A DNA stretch of 64,000 nt, taken from contig NZ_JACJTB010000003.1 of the NCBI RefSeq assembly GCF_014698475.1, forward strand, positions 62,001 to 126,000, written 5' to 3'. A program made the translations under genes and the position numbers. Of this stretch, positions 1 through 9,729 are shown piece after piece; positions within the stretch are counted from its first letter, which is position 1; each line of letters starts with the position of its first letter. Under the pieces are notes generated by a model. The model saw only the letters and a list, made by a program, of their open reading frames with translations. It was not told where the DNA came from and made no database searches. The DNA is from Nostoc spongiaeforme FACHB-130. GTDB lineage: Bacteria > Cyanobacteriota > Cyanobacteriia > Cyanobacteriales > Nostocaceae.

Positions 1-413
1 GCTTGTTCGCGGATTTTTTGTTCTGTTTGTTTGCGTTCAATGGCGTAGCGAATGGAACGTTCTAATAAAGGTGCGGTTAATTGACTTTTTTCTAAATAAT
101 CGGCTGCACCGGCTTTCATGGCTTCGATATCAATTTCTTTATCGCCTTGGCCTGTAAGCAGAATCATTGGTGCAGTACAACCATTAGCCACTGCTTCGTG
201 TAAAAGTTCGAGTCCGTTGTGGATACCTAAACGATAATCTACGAGATATATATCATGTAAATTTTGGGCGATCGCCTGTTGTGCATCTGCATAATTATCT
301 ATCCATGACAACTCACAGCTTGCTACTTGAAATTCCTCGAACCAATCACGAGTCAAAATATAATCATCTTCGTCATCATCAATGAGTAGAACTCTGATTG
401 GGTTTTTCTTCAT
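1..413 (-). CDS. Response-regulator receiver protein, C-terminus beyond window
   Basis: An ATG at 413 opens a frame of 137 codons that is still open at the left edge, so only the N-terminal part is visible. It shows a CheY-like receiver domain: an acidic cluster (LLIDDDEDDY, residues 9-18), a phosphoacceptor Asp in IYLVDYRLG, the conserved Thr in LLTGQG and the Lys in ADYLEKSQL. The receiver is followed by a charged helix (RSIRYAIERKQTEQKIREQ) that looks like the start of a coiled coil leading to an output domain outside the window, probably PAS, kinase or GGDEF. The start lies inside the 3' end of the next upstream gene (35-bp overlap), which implies co-transcription with the Rcp1-like regulator and hybrid kinase. 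Confidence 0.85.
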   Translation of the reverse strand, partial: MKKNPIRVLLIDDDEDDYILTRDWFEEFQVASCELSWIDNYADAQQAIAQNLHDIYLVDYRLGIHNGLELLHEAVANGCTAPMILLTGQGDKEIDIEAMKAGAADYLEKSQLTAPLLERSIRYAIERKQTEQKIREQ

Positions 414-876
414 TTTCGCCTCCCACTACTGCTAGTGGTAATTCCACGATTTCAAACCAGTATTTTCCAAAGGTTTCCATTAGTTCTACTAAGGCAGAAA
501 ATGTCATCGGCTTGACTATGTAAGAATTAGCACCCAAACTGTAGGTGTGATGGATATTTTCTTCTGCCTTTGAGGTTGTCAGGACAATAATCGGAATAGT
601 TCTTAGTTCTGGGTCAGTTTTAATTTCTTCCAAAACCTCCAAGCCGTTTTTTTTGGGCATATTCAAGTCCAGTAAAATTAAGCCGGGACGTGGCGCAAGG
701 GTGCTGTCCGCATATTGACCACGACGATGGAGATAATCCATCAGTTCTTCACCATTGCTGACATTATGTAAATCGATTGGCAATTTACTGACGGTTATTG
801 CCTCACGGATTAACATACTGTCATCTTCGTCATCATCAGCCATTAAGATAGTCACGGTTGGTTGCCGACCCTTCAC
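379..876 (-). CDS. Rcp1-type single-domain response regulator
   Basis: This 165-residue protein is almost entirely a receiver domain. It carries the acidic pocket ADDDEDD, the phosphoacceptor in LILLDLNMPKKNG, Thr in VLTTSK and Lys in YIVKPM. The LNMPKKNG signature and the length fit the Rcp1 family, which takes phosphate from phytochrome-type kinases. The start is a GTG at 876 with AGGAG about 10 bases upstream; an internal ATG at 843 would cut into the first strand of the fold, so GTG is preferred. It lies downstream of a PAS/GAF hybrid kinase of the bacteriophytochrome-like class, its likely partner, and overlaps the next receiver gene. There is no DNA-binding domain, so it probably acts through protein contacts. 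Confidence 0.9.
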   Translation of the reverse strand: MKGRQPTVTILMADDDEDDSMLIREAITVSKLPIDLHNVSNGEELMDYLHRRGQYADSTLAPRPGLILLDLNMPKKNGLEVLEEIKTDPELRTIPIIVLTTSKAEENIHHTYSLGANSYIVKPMTFSALVELMETFGKYWFEIVELPLAVVGGENEEKPNQSSTH

Positions 877-1187
877 TCTGAATTTTCTCCTGAAATATAT
901 ACTTATTAGTATGGATTAAAGCTTGAGAAAAAACTTAAATATTCTGCCATTTGAGACATCAGGTAAAGATTTCAGCCATGATTTGAGATTAAATTACTAA
1001 ACTTGCGATTTAAAGTAGATATTCACCTCCTTGATTTATGCTTTAGCTTATAGTAGCTGTTCTAGATTCTGGCTTTCAAGTCATCAGTTCTATGGCTTTG
1101 CTGGGAAGGTGTTGGTAGTATTAGGATGTATTTGTCCAATAAACCCTATTTTTCAGGACTTGAGTAATACCTTTGGAGGAAGAAAAA
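877..1187. other. Intergenic spacer, nothing recognised
   Basis: The 311 bases between the hybrid kinase and the Rcp1-like gene hold the AGGAG ribosome-binding site of the latter. I see no open frame, repeat or clear terminator here. Confidence 0.5.
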
Positions 1188-3644
1188 TTATATAGGAAAA
1201 TTAATTGGCAAAATAACAATAAATTTTGTACCTTTTCCTGGGGTACTTTGAGCAGTAATTGTGCCAAAATGCCGTTCAGCGATTTTGCGACAAATCGTTA
1301 AGCCAATGCCTGTACCTTCATATTCTCGACGACCATGTAACCTTTGAAAAATTTGAAAGATGCGATCGCTATACTTTTGTTCAAATCCAATACCATTATC
1401 TTCGACGATAATTTGACAAAATTCCAAACCCACGGCTAATTGGGCTGATTGATTATTTAAATGTTGACTATATATTTTGACAATAGGTGTGATTTGGGGG
1501 TGATGAAATTTCAAGGCGTTGCCAATCAAATTTTGCATTAATTGGCGCATTTGCAAGGGATCAGCTTTAATAGTTGGTAAATCTCCAAGTTCTATGGTTG
1601 CGCCTGTTTGTTGAATCAGCACTTCTAAATCAGACAATACCTCTTGGGTAATTTGCGCTAAACTTACAGATACAAAAGGCTGCGCTCTGGTTGTTACCCT
1701 TGAGAGTGTTAACAAACCTTCAATTAAAGTTTGCATTCTCAAAACAGCATTCTGCATTCTTTCTAAATAATCAGACGCAGCTTCAGGTAAAGAGTCACCG
1801 CAAGTAATCATCAACCTTTCGCTAAAAGTTTTAATTTTGCGTAGCGGTTCTTGTAAATCATGGGAAGCGATAAAGGCAAATTCTTGCAGTTCTTCATTAG
1901 AACGGCTAAGTTCTTGTCGTTGACGAGTTTCTGTTTCTAGAATTTTGCTTTGGGCTAAAGCAATGCCAATTTGATCTGCCAGTTGTTGCAAAAGTTCAAT
2001 TTCCCAGTTATTCCATTGTCGGGGATGTACACACTGATGGGCAATTAATAAGCCCCAGAGTTGATTTTGTAGAAAAATTGGTACCGAAACAATGGCTTTG
2101 ACACCCAATTTTTGCAGCATTTTCAGATGTGTTGGTGAGATGTCTGCTGCTTGTTCTTGGTCTAAATTACTAATGGCGTTAATTGTTCCCTGACTGTATT
2201 TTAAAAGGTACATTTGTCCAATATTTGGCTCGTTACATTCCAGACTAGAGGCCATTGGTAAACCATTTACTACAGCTTCTTTTAAAATCAAGATTGAGCC
2301 ATTAGAACGTATTCGTAAAATCACAACTCTATCAGCACACAGTAATTTTTGTACCTCTGTGACACTGGTTTGCAAAATTTCGTCAATCTGTAGAGACTGG
2401 CGAATTTTTACAGTGATATCAGCAAATAATTGCGATCGCAGATTTTGCCATTGCAATTGTGCCTGTACTCGCTTACGTTCGGTAATATCCATCATAGCAC
2501 CAATCATCCGCACTGGTTTACCTGTTTGGTCATGGACAATATAAGCCCGGTCTAAAATGTAAGCATAGGAACCATCATGACGACGAAAGCGGTATTCATG
2601 TGACCAAAATTGTTGACCGCTATTGATTGCAGCCCACATACTAGGATCAATTATTTGTTGATCTTCTGGATGTATGCGTTCATACCACCAACTTAAATCA
2701 GCATTCAATTCTGCCAATGGATAGCCAAACAGTGTTTGTACAGCTTGATTCCACCACACTTGATTCGTCAGCAAATCCCAATCCCAAATCACATCATTTG
2801 TTGCACGGGTAATAATTTGAAATCGCTCTTCACTCTGGCGTAATTCCGCTTCTGCTTGTTTACGCTTGGTAATATCTATCACTATGCCAGACATTCGCAC
2901 GGGTTCCCCAGCCGTGTTGCGAAAAACTACACCTTTGCTCACTAACCAGCGAATGCTACCATCAGGTAAAACAATGCGAAATTCTACATCATACTCGGCA
3001 TCTGTTTGCACTGCTTGGATTACCGCAATATTGACAAAATCACGGTCTTGGGGGTGAACATAGTGCAGAAAAGTTTTATACTGACCATCAAAACTACCAG
3101 GTTCTAAGCCAAACAGTGCTTCTTTGTTGTCTGACCAAGTAACTTGATTGGTAACTATATCCAAGTCCCAAGTTCCCATCCGGGCAGCTTCTAAGGCAAT
3201 TTTCATTTGAGCCTCTCGTAATTGCGCCTGTTGGTTTTGCTGACGTAATTGCTTGATGGCGCGAGATGCTGCTAAAAGATGGCGAATTCTGTGGGATAAT
3301 ACGACCCATTGAATTGGTTTAGTAATGTAGTCGGTTGCACCCACAGCAAAAGCTCGCTCTACAGATTCTGGCTCATAGGCAGCTGTAATCATTAATATTG
3401 GTGTATCTTGAATATTTGGTAATTTTTGTAATTGATGGCAGCAAGTAAACCCATCCATGACGGGCATAATTGTATCTATAATTACCATATCTGGATGTAA
3501 ATTAGTGTAGATAGTAATAGCTTTGCAAGCATTACTAGCTTCTACAACTCGATATCCTGCATATTCCATCAGTTGACGCAGTTGAATTCTGGTTAATTCA
3601 TCGTCATCGACAATCAGAATCAGTGCCGAATCTTGATTAGTCAT
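1188..3644 (-). CDS. Hybrid sensor histidine kinase (REC-PAS-PAS-GAF-HisKA-HATPase)
   Basis: An 818-residue cytoplasmic kinase with no membrane segment. Order: an N-terminal receiver (about 8-125, phosphoacceptor Asp57 in MVIIDTIMP), a linker helix, two PAS domains with PAC motifs (about 150-265 and 275-390, each ending in the typical GxxxDITxRK), a GAF domain (about 410-560), HisKA with the phosphorylated His in ASHDLQEPLRK, and HATPase (N box NLIGNALKF, G1 DNGIGF, G2 GTGIGL). The HDLQEPLRK H box is that of bacteriophytochrome-like kinases. The N-terminal receiver probably takes input from another kinase. Its neighbours downstream are two receiver proteins, so the three genes probably form a phosphorelay. 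The signal sensed cannot be told; no chromophore Cys motif stands out in the GAF domain. Confidence 0.9.
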   Translation of the reverse strand: MTNQDSALILIVDDDELTRIQLRQLMEYAGYRVVEASNACKAITIYTNLHPDMVIIDTIMPVMDGFTCCHQLQKLPNIQDTPILMITAAYEPESVERAFAVGATDYITKPIQWVVLSHRIRHLLAASRAIKQLRQQNQQAQLREAQMKIALEAARMGTWDLDIVTNQVTWSDNKEALFGLEPGSFDGQYKTFLHYVHPQDRDFVNIAVIQAVQTDAEYDVEFRIVLPDGSIRWLVSKGVVFRNTAGEPVRMSGIVIDITKRKQAEAELRQSEERFQIITRATNDVIWDWDLLTNQVWWNQAVQTLFGYPLAELNADLSWWYERIHPEDQQIIDPSMWAAINSGQQFWSHEYRFRRHDGSYAYILDRAYIVHDQTGKPVRMIGAMMDITERKRVQAQLQWQNLRSQLFADITVKIRQSLQIDEILQTSVTEVQKLLCADRVVILRIRSNGSILILKEAVVNGLPMASSLECNEPNIGQMYLLKYSQGTINAISNLDQEQAADISPTHLKMLQKLGVKAIVSVPIFLQNQLWGLLIAHQCVHPRQWNNWEIELLQQLADQIGIALAQSKILETETRQRQELSRSNEELQEFAFIASHDLQEPLRKIKTFSERLMITCGDSLPEAASDYLERMQNAVLRMQTLIEGLLTLSRVTTRAQPFVSVSLAQITQEVLSDLEVLIQQTGATIELGDLPTIKADPLQMRQLMQNLIGNALKFHHPQITPIVKIYSQHLNNQSAQLAVGLEFCQIIVEDNGIGFEQKYSDRIFQIFQRLHGRREYEGTGIGLTICRKIAERHFGTITAQSTPGKGTKFIVILPINFPI

Positions 3645-3700
3645 AGTAATTAGTAGTTCGTCATAAATTTTATTACCTCCCCTACAATGTGTTTATTGAT

Positions 3701-3778
3701 TTATCGTTGTTCATCCAGAATTTTATGCAGAACTTGTAGTAATTCTGAAGTAGCGTAGGGTTTGGGTAAAAAGACTAT
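3701..3778 (-). pseudogene. C-terminal relic of a receiver domain
   Basis: On the minus strand a short frame reads VFLPKPYATSELLQVLHKIL and ends at a TAA at 3701. The FLPKPY motif with the following helix is the end of a CheY-like receiver: conserved Lys, cis-Pro and helix 5. Nothing upstream continues the domain, and the sequence becomes unrelated near 3778. It is best read as the 3' stub of a deleted hybrid kinase or regulator that stood beside the present kinase gene. Confidence 0.6.
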
Positions 3779-3853
3779 AAGACTTACGTAGTTAAGATAA
3801 AAGATTGTTTAAAAGATTACAAATTAACTGTTTTACAATCCAAAATCCAAATT

Positions 3854-4354
3854 ATGATCAACTCCATTATGACTAATACATTGACTTCTCCCATTAAACC
3901 AAGAAGTGAAGATAGTTTTGCAATTACCTTTGTCCCATTATCCGTAGAGGAAATCTACGCCAAGGCTGATGATCCAGCTAACGGGGCTGTGGTAATGATG
4001 AGTGGTATGGTACGCAACAACACTGATGGACAACCTGTAGTCGCTTTAGAATATCAAGCCTATGAACCAATGGCGATGCAGGTGTTTTATCAAATTGCGG
4101 CTGATATTCGTACATTTTGGCCTGATGTTAAACGAGTTGTGATTCATCACCGCATTGGTAGGTTACAAGTAGGAGAAATCAGCGTTTTAGTTGCAGTAGG
4201 TTGTCCTCATCGCGGTGAGGCGTTTGAAGCCTGTCGCTATGCTATTGATACTCTCAAGCATAACGCGCCAATTTGGAAAAAAGAACACTGGCAAAATGGT
4301 TCTAGCACTTGGGTGAGTATTGGTGCTTGTGAACAGTCAGGACAAAATTGCTAA
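3854..4354 (+). CDS. moaE: Molybdopterin synthase catalytic subunit MoaE
   Basis: MoaE forms a heterotetramer with MoaD and transfers sulfur from the MoaD thiocarboxylate onto cyclic pyranopterin monophosphate to make molybdopterin. The 166 residues show the family core: GAVVMMSGMVRN, ALEYQAYEPMA, HRIGRLQVGE, CPHRGEAFEACRYAID, and the catalytic lysines in APIWKKEHW near the C-terminus. The family is usually about 140-160 residues; the N-terminus is slightly extended, and a second ATG at 3869 is possible. No moaD lies next to it. It is a housekeeping molybdenum-cofactor gene next to nitrogenase cofactor genes, but pyranopterin and FeV/FeMo cofactor pathways are separate, so a functional link is not implied. 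Confidence 0.93.
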   Translation: MINSIMTNTLTSPIKPRSEDSFAITFVPLSVEEIYAKADDPANGAVVMMSGMVRNNTDGQPVVALEYQAYEPMAMQVFYQIAADIRTFWPDVKRVVIHHRIGRLQVGEISVLVAVGCPHRGEAFEACRYAIDTLKHNAPIWKKEHWQNGSSTWVSIGACEQSGQNC

Positions 4355-4466
4355 AATTCTCCAACTAATCACTCGCTTATGTCCATGTTTTGTCTAGAGA
4401 ACAGGCAGAAAATTCGGCGGTATTAGATCAGCAAATAGTTCGTCTTAGAGGATGTTGGAAAAGTTG

Positions 4467-4642
4467 ACAGTTGAGTAAAAAAAGCTCTCAAGGCATCAGC
4501 TGTAAATAAGTATATACAGCACCGTTGAGAGCAATAAATAAACCATACTCTAGTGTTCTGACATTAGAGCAATGGAAATTATTAAAACTATTAATTACAG
4601 CAGCCAAAACAGGTGGTCAGTAGATTTTCTCTACTCAACTGT
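4467..4642. mobile_element. Degenerate IS5-like element with inverted ends
   Basis: The interval is bounded by inverted repeats, ACAGTTGAGTA at 4467-4477 and TACTCAACTGT at 4632-4642. Inside, a plus-strand frame at 4537-4623 reads NKPYSSVLTLEQWKLLKLL and then reaches a stop; this resembles the N-terminus of IS5-family transposases (SSxLTDEQWELI). A nested hairpin (GCTCTCAA near 4484 with TTGAGAGC near 4526, and GCTGTA with TACAGC inside) fills the left half. It is a deletion derivative of an IS, now MITE-sized, and cannot encode a transposase. It separates moaE from nifX. Confidence 0.65.
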
Positions 4643-4650
4643 TTGATGAA

Positions 4651-5052
4651 CTACTCTTCCTTACAAGAATATGCTAATTCATGATTTTCTTGTAATAAGG
4701 CTTTACGCAACATAGGTGGTGCATCACCATTCAGACTTTTAACCAATACATGCAAAATATCAGGCACTGTATCATATTCTTGCGCTCTGACAATAGTCAT
4801 ACCCTGCTTAATTAACTTGTTGCCTACTGGCTTACCAATAGCCTTAACATACAAAATTTTGCAGTCAATAATTGCTTCCATTTTGGGTGTGATTTTATCC
4901 TCATGGGCAGCTTCTTCTAAATCACCTTCAAAGATTAAAGTTTCAACAAATTCAAATCCATCTTTGGTTACTTCATAGACATCAATTTCTTTTGCAACAC
5001 CAAAATGAGTGTTAATGTGAGTACCATCGCTAGTGGTAAAAGCTACTTTCAT
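4651..5052 (-). CDS. nifX: NifX/VnfX-like nitrogenase cofactor carrier
   Basis: A 133-residue protein of the NifX/NafY/NifB-C-terminal fold, small proteins that bind NifB-co or FeMo-co-type precursors during assembly. Features: N-terminal MKVAFTTSDG and INTHFGVAKEIDVYEV (the His in the loop is typical), a central IIDCKILYVKAIG containing a Cys, and GNKLIKQGMTIVRAQ. The start ATG at 5052 has GGAG upstream. It follows the nifE-type gene by 74 bp in the same direction, so the two are probably one operon dedicated to cofactor assembly. It could equally be named vnfX; the sequence alone does not tell which nitrogenase it serves. Confidence 0.85.
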   Translation of the reverse strand: MKVAFTTSDGTHINTHFGVAKEIDVYEVTKDGFEFVETLIFEGDLEEAAHEDKITPKMEAIIDCKILYVKAIGKPVGNKLIKQGMTIVRAQEYDTVPDILHVLVKSLNGDAPPMLRKALLQENHELAYSCKEE

Positions 5053-5126
5053 TGATTTGCTCCGTCAAAAATTAATTGTTGTTTGTAAGTTCATCAATTT
5101 TCATCCTCCCACCCTCCCACCTTTTG

Positions 5127-6494
5127 CTAATCCCAAGGAGCAGGCTGTCTAATTTGCTCCCACACAGGACTATACAAAGCTTCATAAAATTCTTTTGCCA
5201 TCGTTAGCATTCCTATATAGCCAGAATAGGCGTGATGGCGTTCATGGTTAACATCTAAAAAAGGTATTCTTGCTTTCAGTGCTGTATATTGATTACTGGC
5301 TCCAGCAACTAAAATATCGGCTTTTGTATCTTCTATTGCTTGTAGTAAAGCCTTGGGGCTACCCTTGGCTAAAACCATCCCATTTTGACCAAGTAATTGC
5401 TTAATTTTAACTTTTTCATCTTGGGTATTCTTTCTATCACTAGCAGCAACAACTTCCATTCCCAAGTTTTTTGCTGCTAGGATAATTGACCAACTCTTTA
5501 CACCACCACTATAAAGAACAATGCGTTTACCTTGCAGTTGCGAACGATAAAAACTTAAGGCAATATTTAAAGCTTCTGTTTCCTCAGAAATTAACCATTC
5601 AGTTCGTTCTTGTAGGTATTGTTCACCTAATGCTGCGGCAATATTTCGCAAGCAATGATTAATATTTTCTACACCATAAAAAGATTCTTCAATATAAGGT
5701 ATGCCATAACGCTCTTGCATTTTTTGTGCCATTTGTAGTGATACATTCGAGCAGATTACTACATTTAATTTGGCACGGTGAGCATAGCAAATTTCTTGAT
5801 AATGAGCATCACCTGTAATTTTGCTCAAAACCCGAATACCTAGTTTTTTGAGAAGCGGTAAAATATTCCAAATTTCACCAGCAACATTATAGTCACCAAT
5901 AATATTAATATCGAGTGGTGTAGTAAATTCCGGTTCCGCAGTACCTACTACATATTCTAATAAAGCTTCCCCACCAATGCGATTACCTAAATTCTTACTT
6001 CCCAAAAATCCAGGTGCATCTATATGAATAACTGGAATCCCGACTTGATGTGCTGCTTGCTTACAAATATTTTCTATATCATCACCAATCAAAGCAGTTA
6101 CACAAGTAGCATAGACAAAAATAGCAGCAGGATTGTAGCGGTGAGCAATTTCTTGAATTGCTTTATCTAGTTTTTTTTCACCACCAAAAATAATATTATT
6201 CTCACCTAGATCAGTAGAAAAGCCCATTTGATATAGTTGAGAATTAGAAGATAAACTACCACGACTACCCCAAGGATTACGAGTACAACTAACAGGCCCA
6301 TGTACTAAATGAGCCACATCAGTAATTGGCCCAAGCGCAACCATCGCCCCCTCAAAAGGACAATTACCTTGGGCTGCGCCTGGTTTGGGTGGTTTTTTAC
6401 AAGGTTTAGTTTTTCTGCTCTGCAATTTTTTGACGTTATATTCGCAGGCGATTTCGTTGAGTAATTGGTTGATTTGTTCTTGTGTCTGTTTCAT
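5127..6494 (-). CDS. nifE: NifE-type nitrogenase cofactor scaffold, orphan copy
   Basis: NifE with NifN forms the scaffold on which the FeMo-co precursor is matured. The 455-residue protein has the NifE hallmarks KPPKPGAAQG, CPFEGA, HGPVSC, VFVYATCVTALIGDD, HRAKLNVVICS and EESFYGVENINHCLRNIAA. Cluster-ligand cysteines appear at 45, 70 and 131 (bridging Fe-S cluster) and 248 (precursor site). It clearly belongs to the NifE branch, unlike the VnfE encoded at 26538-28067. The ATG at 6494 is chosen because the frame upstream crosses a MITE-like repeat (6546-6665) and gives no homologous sequence. No nifN lies beside it, which is unusual; downstream is nifX. Everything visible looks intact. Confidence 0.88.
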   Translation of the reverse strand: MKQTQEQINQLLNEIACEYNVKKLQSRKTKPCKKPPKPGAAQGNCPFEGAMVALGPITDVAHLVHGPVSCTRNPWGSRGSLSSNSQLYQMGFSTDLGENNIIFGGEKKLDKAIQEIAHRYNPAAIFVYATCVTALIGDDIENICKQAAHQVGIPVIHIDAPGFLGSKNLGNRIGGEALLEYVVGTAEPEFTTPLDINIIGDYNVAGEIWNILPLLKKLGIRVLSKITGDAHYQEICYAHRAKLNVVICSNVSLQMAQKMQERYGIPYIEESFYGVENINHCLRNIAAALGEQYLQERTEWLISEETEALNIALSFYRSQLQGKRIVLYSGGVKSWSIILAAKNLGMEVVAASDRKNTQDEKVKIKQLLGQNGMVLAKGSPKALLQAIEDTKADILVAGASNQYTALKARIPFLDVNHERHHAYSGYIGMLTMAKEFYEALYSPVWEQIRQPAPWD

Positions 6495-6545
6495 TGCTTT
6501 TTTCTTGTCAGATGATATGGGTGAAGAGGTAGTAATGTTAATAGA

Positions 6546-6665
6546 ACTTACGCATAAAAACGAAAAATCAAGGGTTTTAGTGAGGGTATAGGGGTACAGG
6601 GTATAAGGGTGTATGTATCTAAAACTCTTACACCCAATCTTCATAGATAATCTTTGTGCGTAAGT
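6546..6665. mobile_element. MITE-like element with ACTTACGCA inverted ends
   Basis: About 120 bp bounded by the inverted 9-mers ACTTACGCA (6546-6554) and TGCGTAAGT (6657-6665). It has no coding capacity and carries a purine-rich GGGTATAGGGGTACAGGG stretch. It sits 50 bp upstream of the nifE start codon and could carry or displace its promoter. A related partial copy lies near 7404-7437. Confidence 0.6.
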
Positions 6666-7137
6666 CCTGGCTAAATTACAACAAGAAAAATTGAATTTAT
6701 AATTAGCAGACTCAAAGTGACAAGACATATAACAGTCTGTTTATCCACAAACTTTTATAGTACTGGAGTATGCTGGTTTAGAAGAAGAAAGATAGGGGAA
6801 TAGAGAGTAAAAGGAGCAAGCACAATAACTCTACAAAAAGAAAGGAGTCGGATGATTTACCTCATATCCCCTATCAGCAAAACACTATTACAGGCCAACC
6901 AATGTACTTGGCCTAGTTGTAATTACTTTGATGTTGAGTGAATTTATTTGAGTTTAATACAGCACAGAACAAATAAACTCACTATTTAAAACAGCCTTGT
7001 AACTTCTTGATTGCAGAACGAATAAAGTACGGAGTCTACGGAGACTGCGAGAACTAACTAAGTAGCACCTCTAGGAAAAATAGCCAAGTCTTGTAGTTTT
7101 GATGAAAGACTTGTTGCTGCTTTTTTATCCTTTAATG

Positions 7138-7170
7138 CAAGCATAGCATACATTTTGCTAATTTACTTGC
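7138..7170 (+). repeat. 33-bp conserved intergenic motif, copy 1
   Basis: Core CATACATTTTGC followed by TTTACTTGC. It matches the copy at 34225-34257 at about 27 of 33 positions, with weaker similarity continuing about 30 bases upstream. It lies 410 bp before the RHH-Mop start. It is either an operator or a relic of a duplicated leader. Confidence 0.5.
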
Positions 7171-7500
7171 TATTTAGATTTTTCTGCAAAAAATTGGAGA
7201 TTTTGTAAAAATGCTTACCAAAATTCTTGTTTTAGCAAGTTAAATTAACATTATGCTAAAATAATTGCTAGAGAAATATGCTGCGATCGCAAATACTCAT
7301 TTCTACAATGCGAGTTCTCTATCCTATCAAGTCTTATCCACAGAGATTGTATGTTGAGAATGCGTTTCAGGGTTTAGGGGTGTCAAGATTTTTGCTATCT
7401 TGCAAACCCTTGATTTTTTGTATTACTGCGTAAGTTCTCAAATTACAAAGTTAATCATGATGTTAGTTGAATGTTATGTAATGTTTTCTAGTCATCTGAT

Positions 7501-7517
7501 GTACAAATTTATCTGCG
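7501..7517 (+). repeat. GTACAAATTTATCTGYG repeat, copy 1
   Basis: A 17-base sequence present three times in the window (also 9691 and 16768), each time shortly upstream of a plus-strand start in the vnf/vup region. This copy is 64 bp before the RHH-Mop ATG. Confidence 0.5.
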
Positions 7518-7580
7518 GTTAATTTAACTTTTCTTATTTTTAAGGACTATTCAAAATCAAAAAACCCTCGGAAACAATAT

Positions 7581-8108
7581 ATGCCAAGAAAAGACCAAGG
7601 TTGGATCACATTTCAAGCTTCTCAGGAAGAACTAGAACTGTTAGAGGAATTATGTAGAAAATCTCAAAGTACCAAAACAGAAATCTTACGAGAATTAGTT
7701 AGAGGGTTGAACAATTATTACCCCAACTTAAAGCAATCAAAATCAATTAGAAAGCAACCCAGAAAATATACTCATAACTCCTTTGGTAAAAATCTGGAGT
7801 TAAATTCTAATAATATTGTTAAAGGAGTAATTACAAAAATAGTTAGGACAGAATTAAATACTGAAGTAATTTTCAAAGTATCTAATACATTACAGTTAAT
7901 ATCAGTAATTACTAATGCGTCCGCAGATGAATTAGGTTTAGACGAAGGAATAGAAGCTTATGCGGTGATTAACTCTAATAATATTGTCATTACTAAAACA
8001 GAATCCATTAATGGGGGTAAATTGGAAGTGAATACAATGCTTGTGCGAGAAAACAGTAAGCAAGCAGCAGTATTAGAAACAAGTCATCCACAAATAATTA
8101 ATCGATAG
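7581..8108 (+). CDS. Ribbon-helix-helix/Mop-domain fusion, putative oxyanion-responsive regulator
   Basis: The 175-residue protein has two recognisable parts. Residues 8-45 (ITFQASQEELELLEELCRK, then STKTEILRELVRGL) look like a CopG/MetJ ribbon-helix-helix DNA-binding motif. Residues 71-140 (NIVKGVITKIVRTELNTEV, SVITNASADELGLDEGIEA, YAVINSNNIVITK) match the Mop/TOBE fold that binds molybdate or tungstate in ModE, ModG and ModC. A basic linker (KQSKSIRKQPRK) joins them and about 35 residues follow. ModE itself uses a winged helix, so the RHH-Mop pairing is unusual. Its place at the head of the plus-strand vnf block suggests that it senses molybdate, vanadate or tungstate. The role is inferred from domains and context only. 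Confidence 0.75.
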   Translation: MPRKDQGWITFQASQEELELLEELCRKSQSTKTEILRELVRGLNNYYPNLKQSKSIRKQPRKYTHNSFGKNLELNSNNIVKGVITKIVRTELNTEVIFKVSNTLQLISVITNASADELGLDEGIEAYAVINSNNIVITKTESINGGKLEVNTMLVRENSKQAAVLETSHPQIINR

Positions 8109-9611
<1,503 letters not shown>

Positions 9612-9690
9612 AGTCTTAAGTGTGAAATTAAGAGACTTAATGTCTTACATCTAACCCCTTTCCTTATTGGGAAGGGATGTAATATTTGCA

Positions 9691-9707
9691 GTACAAATTT
9701 ATCTGTG
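9691..9707 (+). repeat. GTACAAATTTATCTGYG repeat, copy 2
   Basis: Second copy of the 17-mer, 23 bp upstream of the ATG of the COX2-like gene. At this distance it would overlap the ribosome-binding region. Confidence 0.5.
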
Positions 9708-9729
9708 TAGCTTGCAAAAAGATGCTGCT

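Larger units (their letters stand above)
6666..7580. other. Long intergenic region before the RHH-Mop gene
   Basis: No gene is seen in these 900 bases. Contents: a 33-bp stretch at 7138-7170 that recurs at 34225-34257; several TAGCA/TGCTA half-sites at 7141-7265; a partial copy of the ACTTACGCA element at 7404-7437 in the opposite orientation (shares ACCCTTGATTTTT and TGCGTAAGT); and the 17-mer repeat at 7501. The region separates two divergent units (nifE and the RHH-Mop gene), so it should hold promoters for both. Confidence 0.5.

Noticed and set aside
6495-6728. N-terminal extension of NifE by 78 codons
   Set aside because: The extension runs through the MITE-like repeat and has no NifE-like sequence; the normal NifE start is at 6494.
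9683-9706. NtcA site GTA...TAC before the COX2-like gene
   Set aside because: The spacing between GTA and TAC is 10 bases and not 8.
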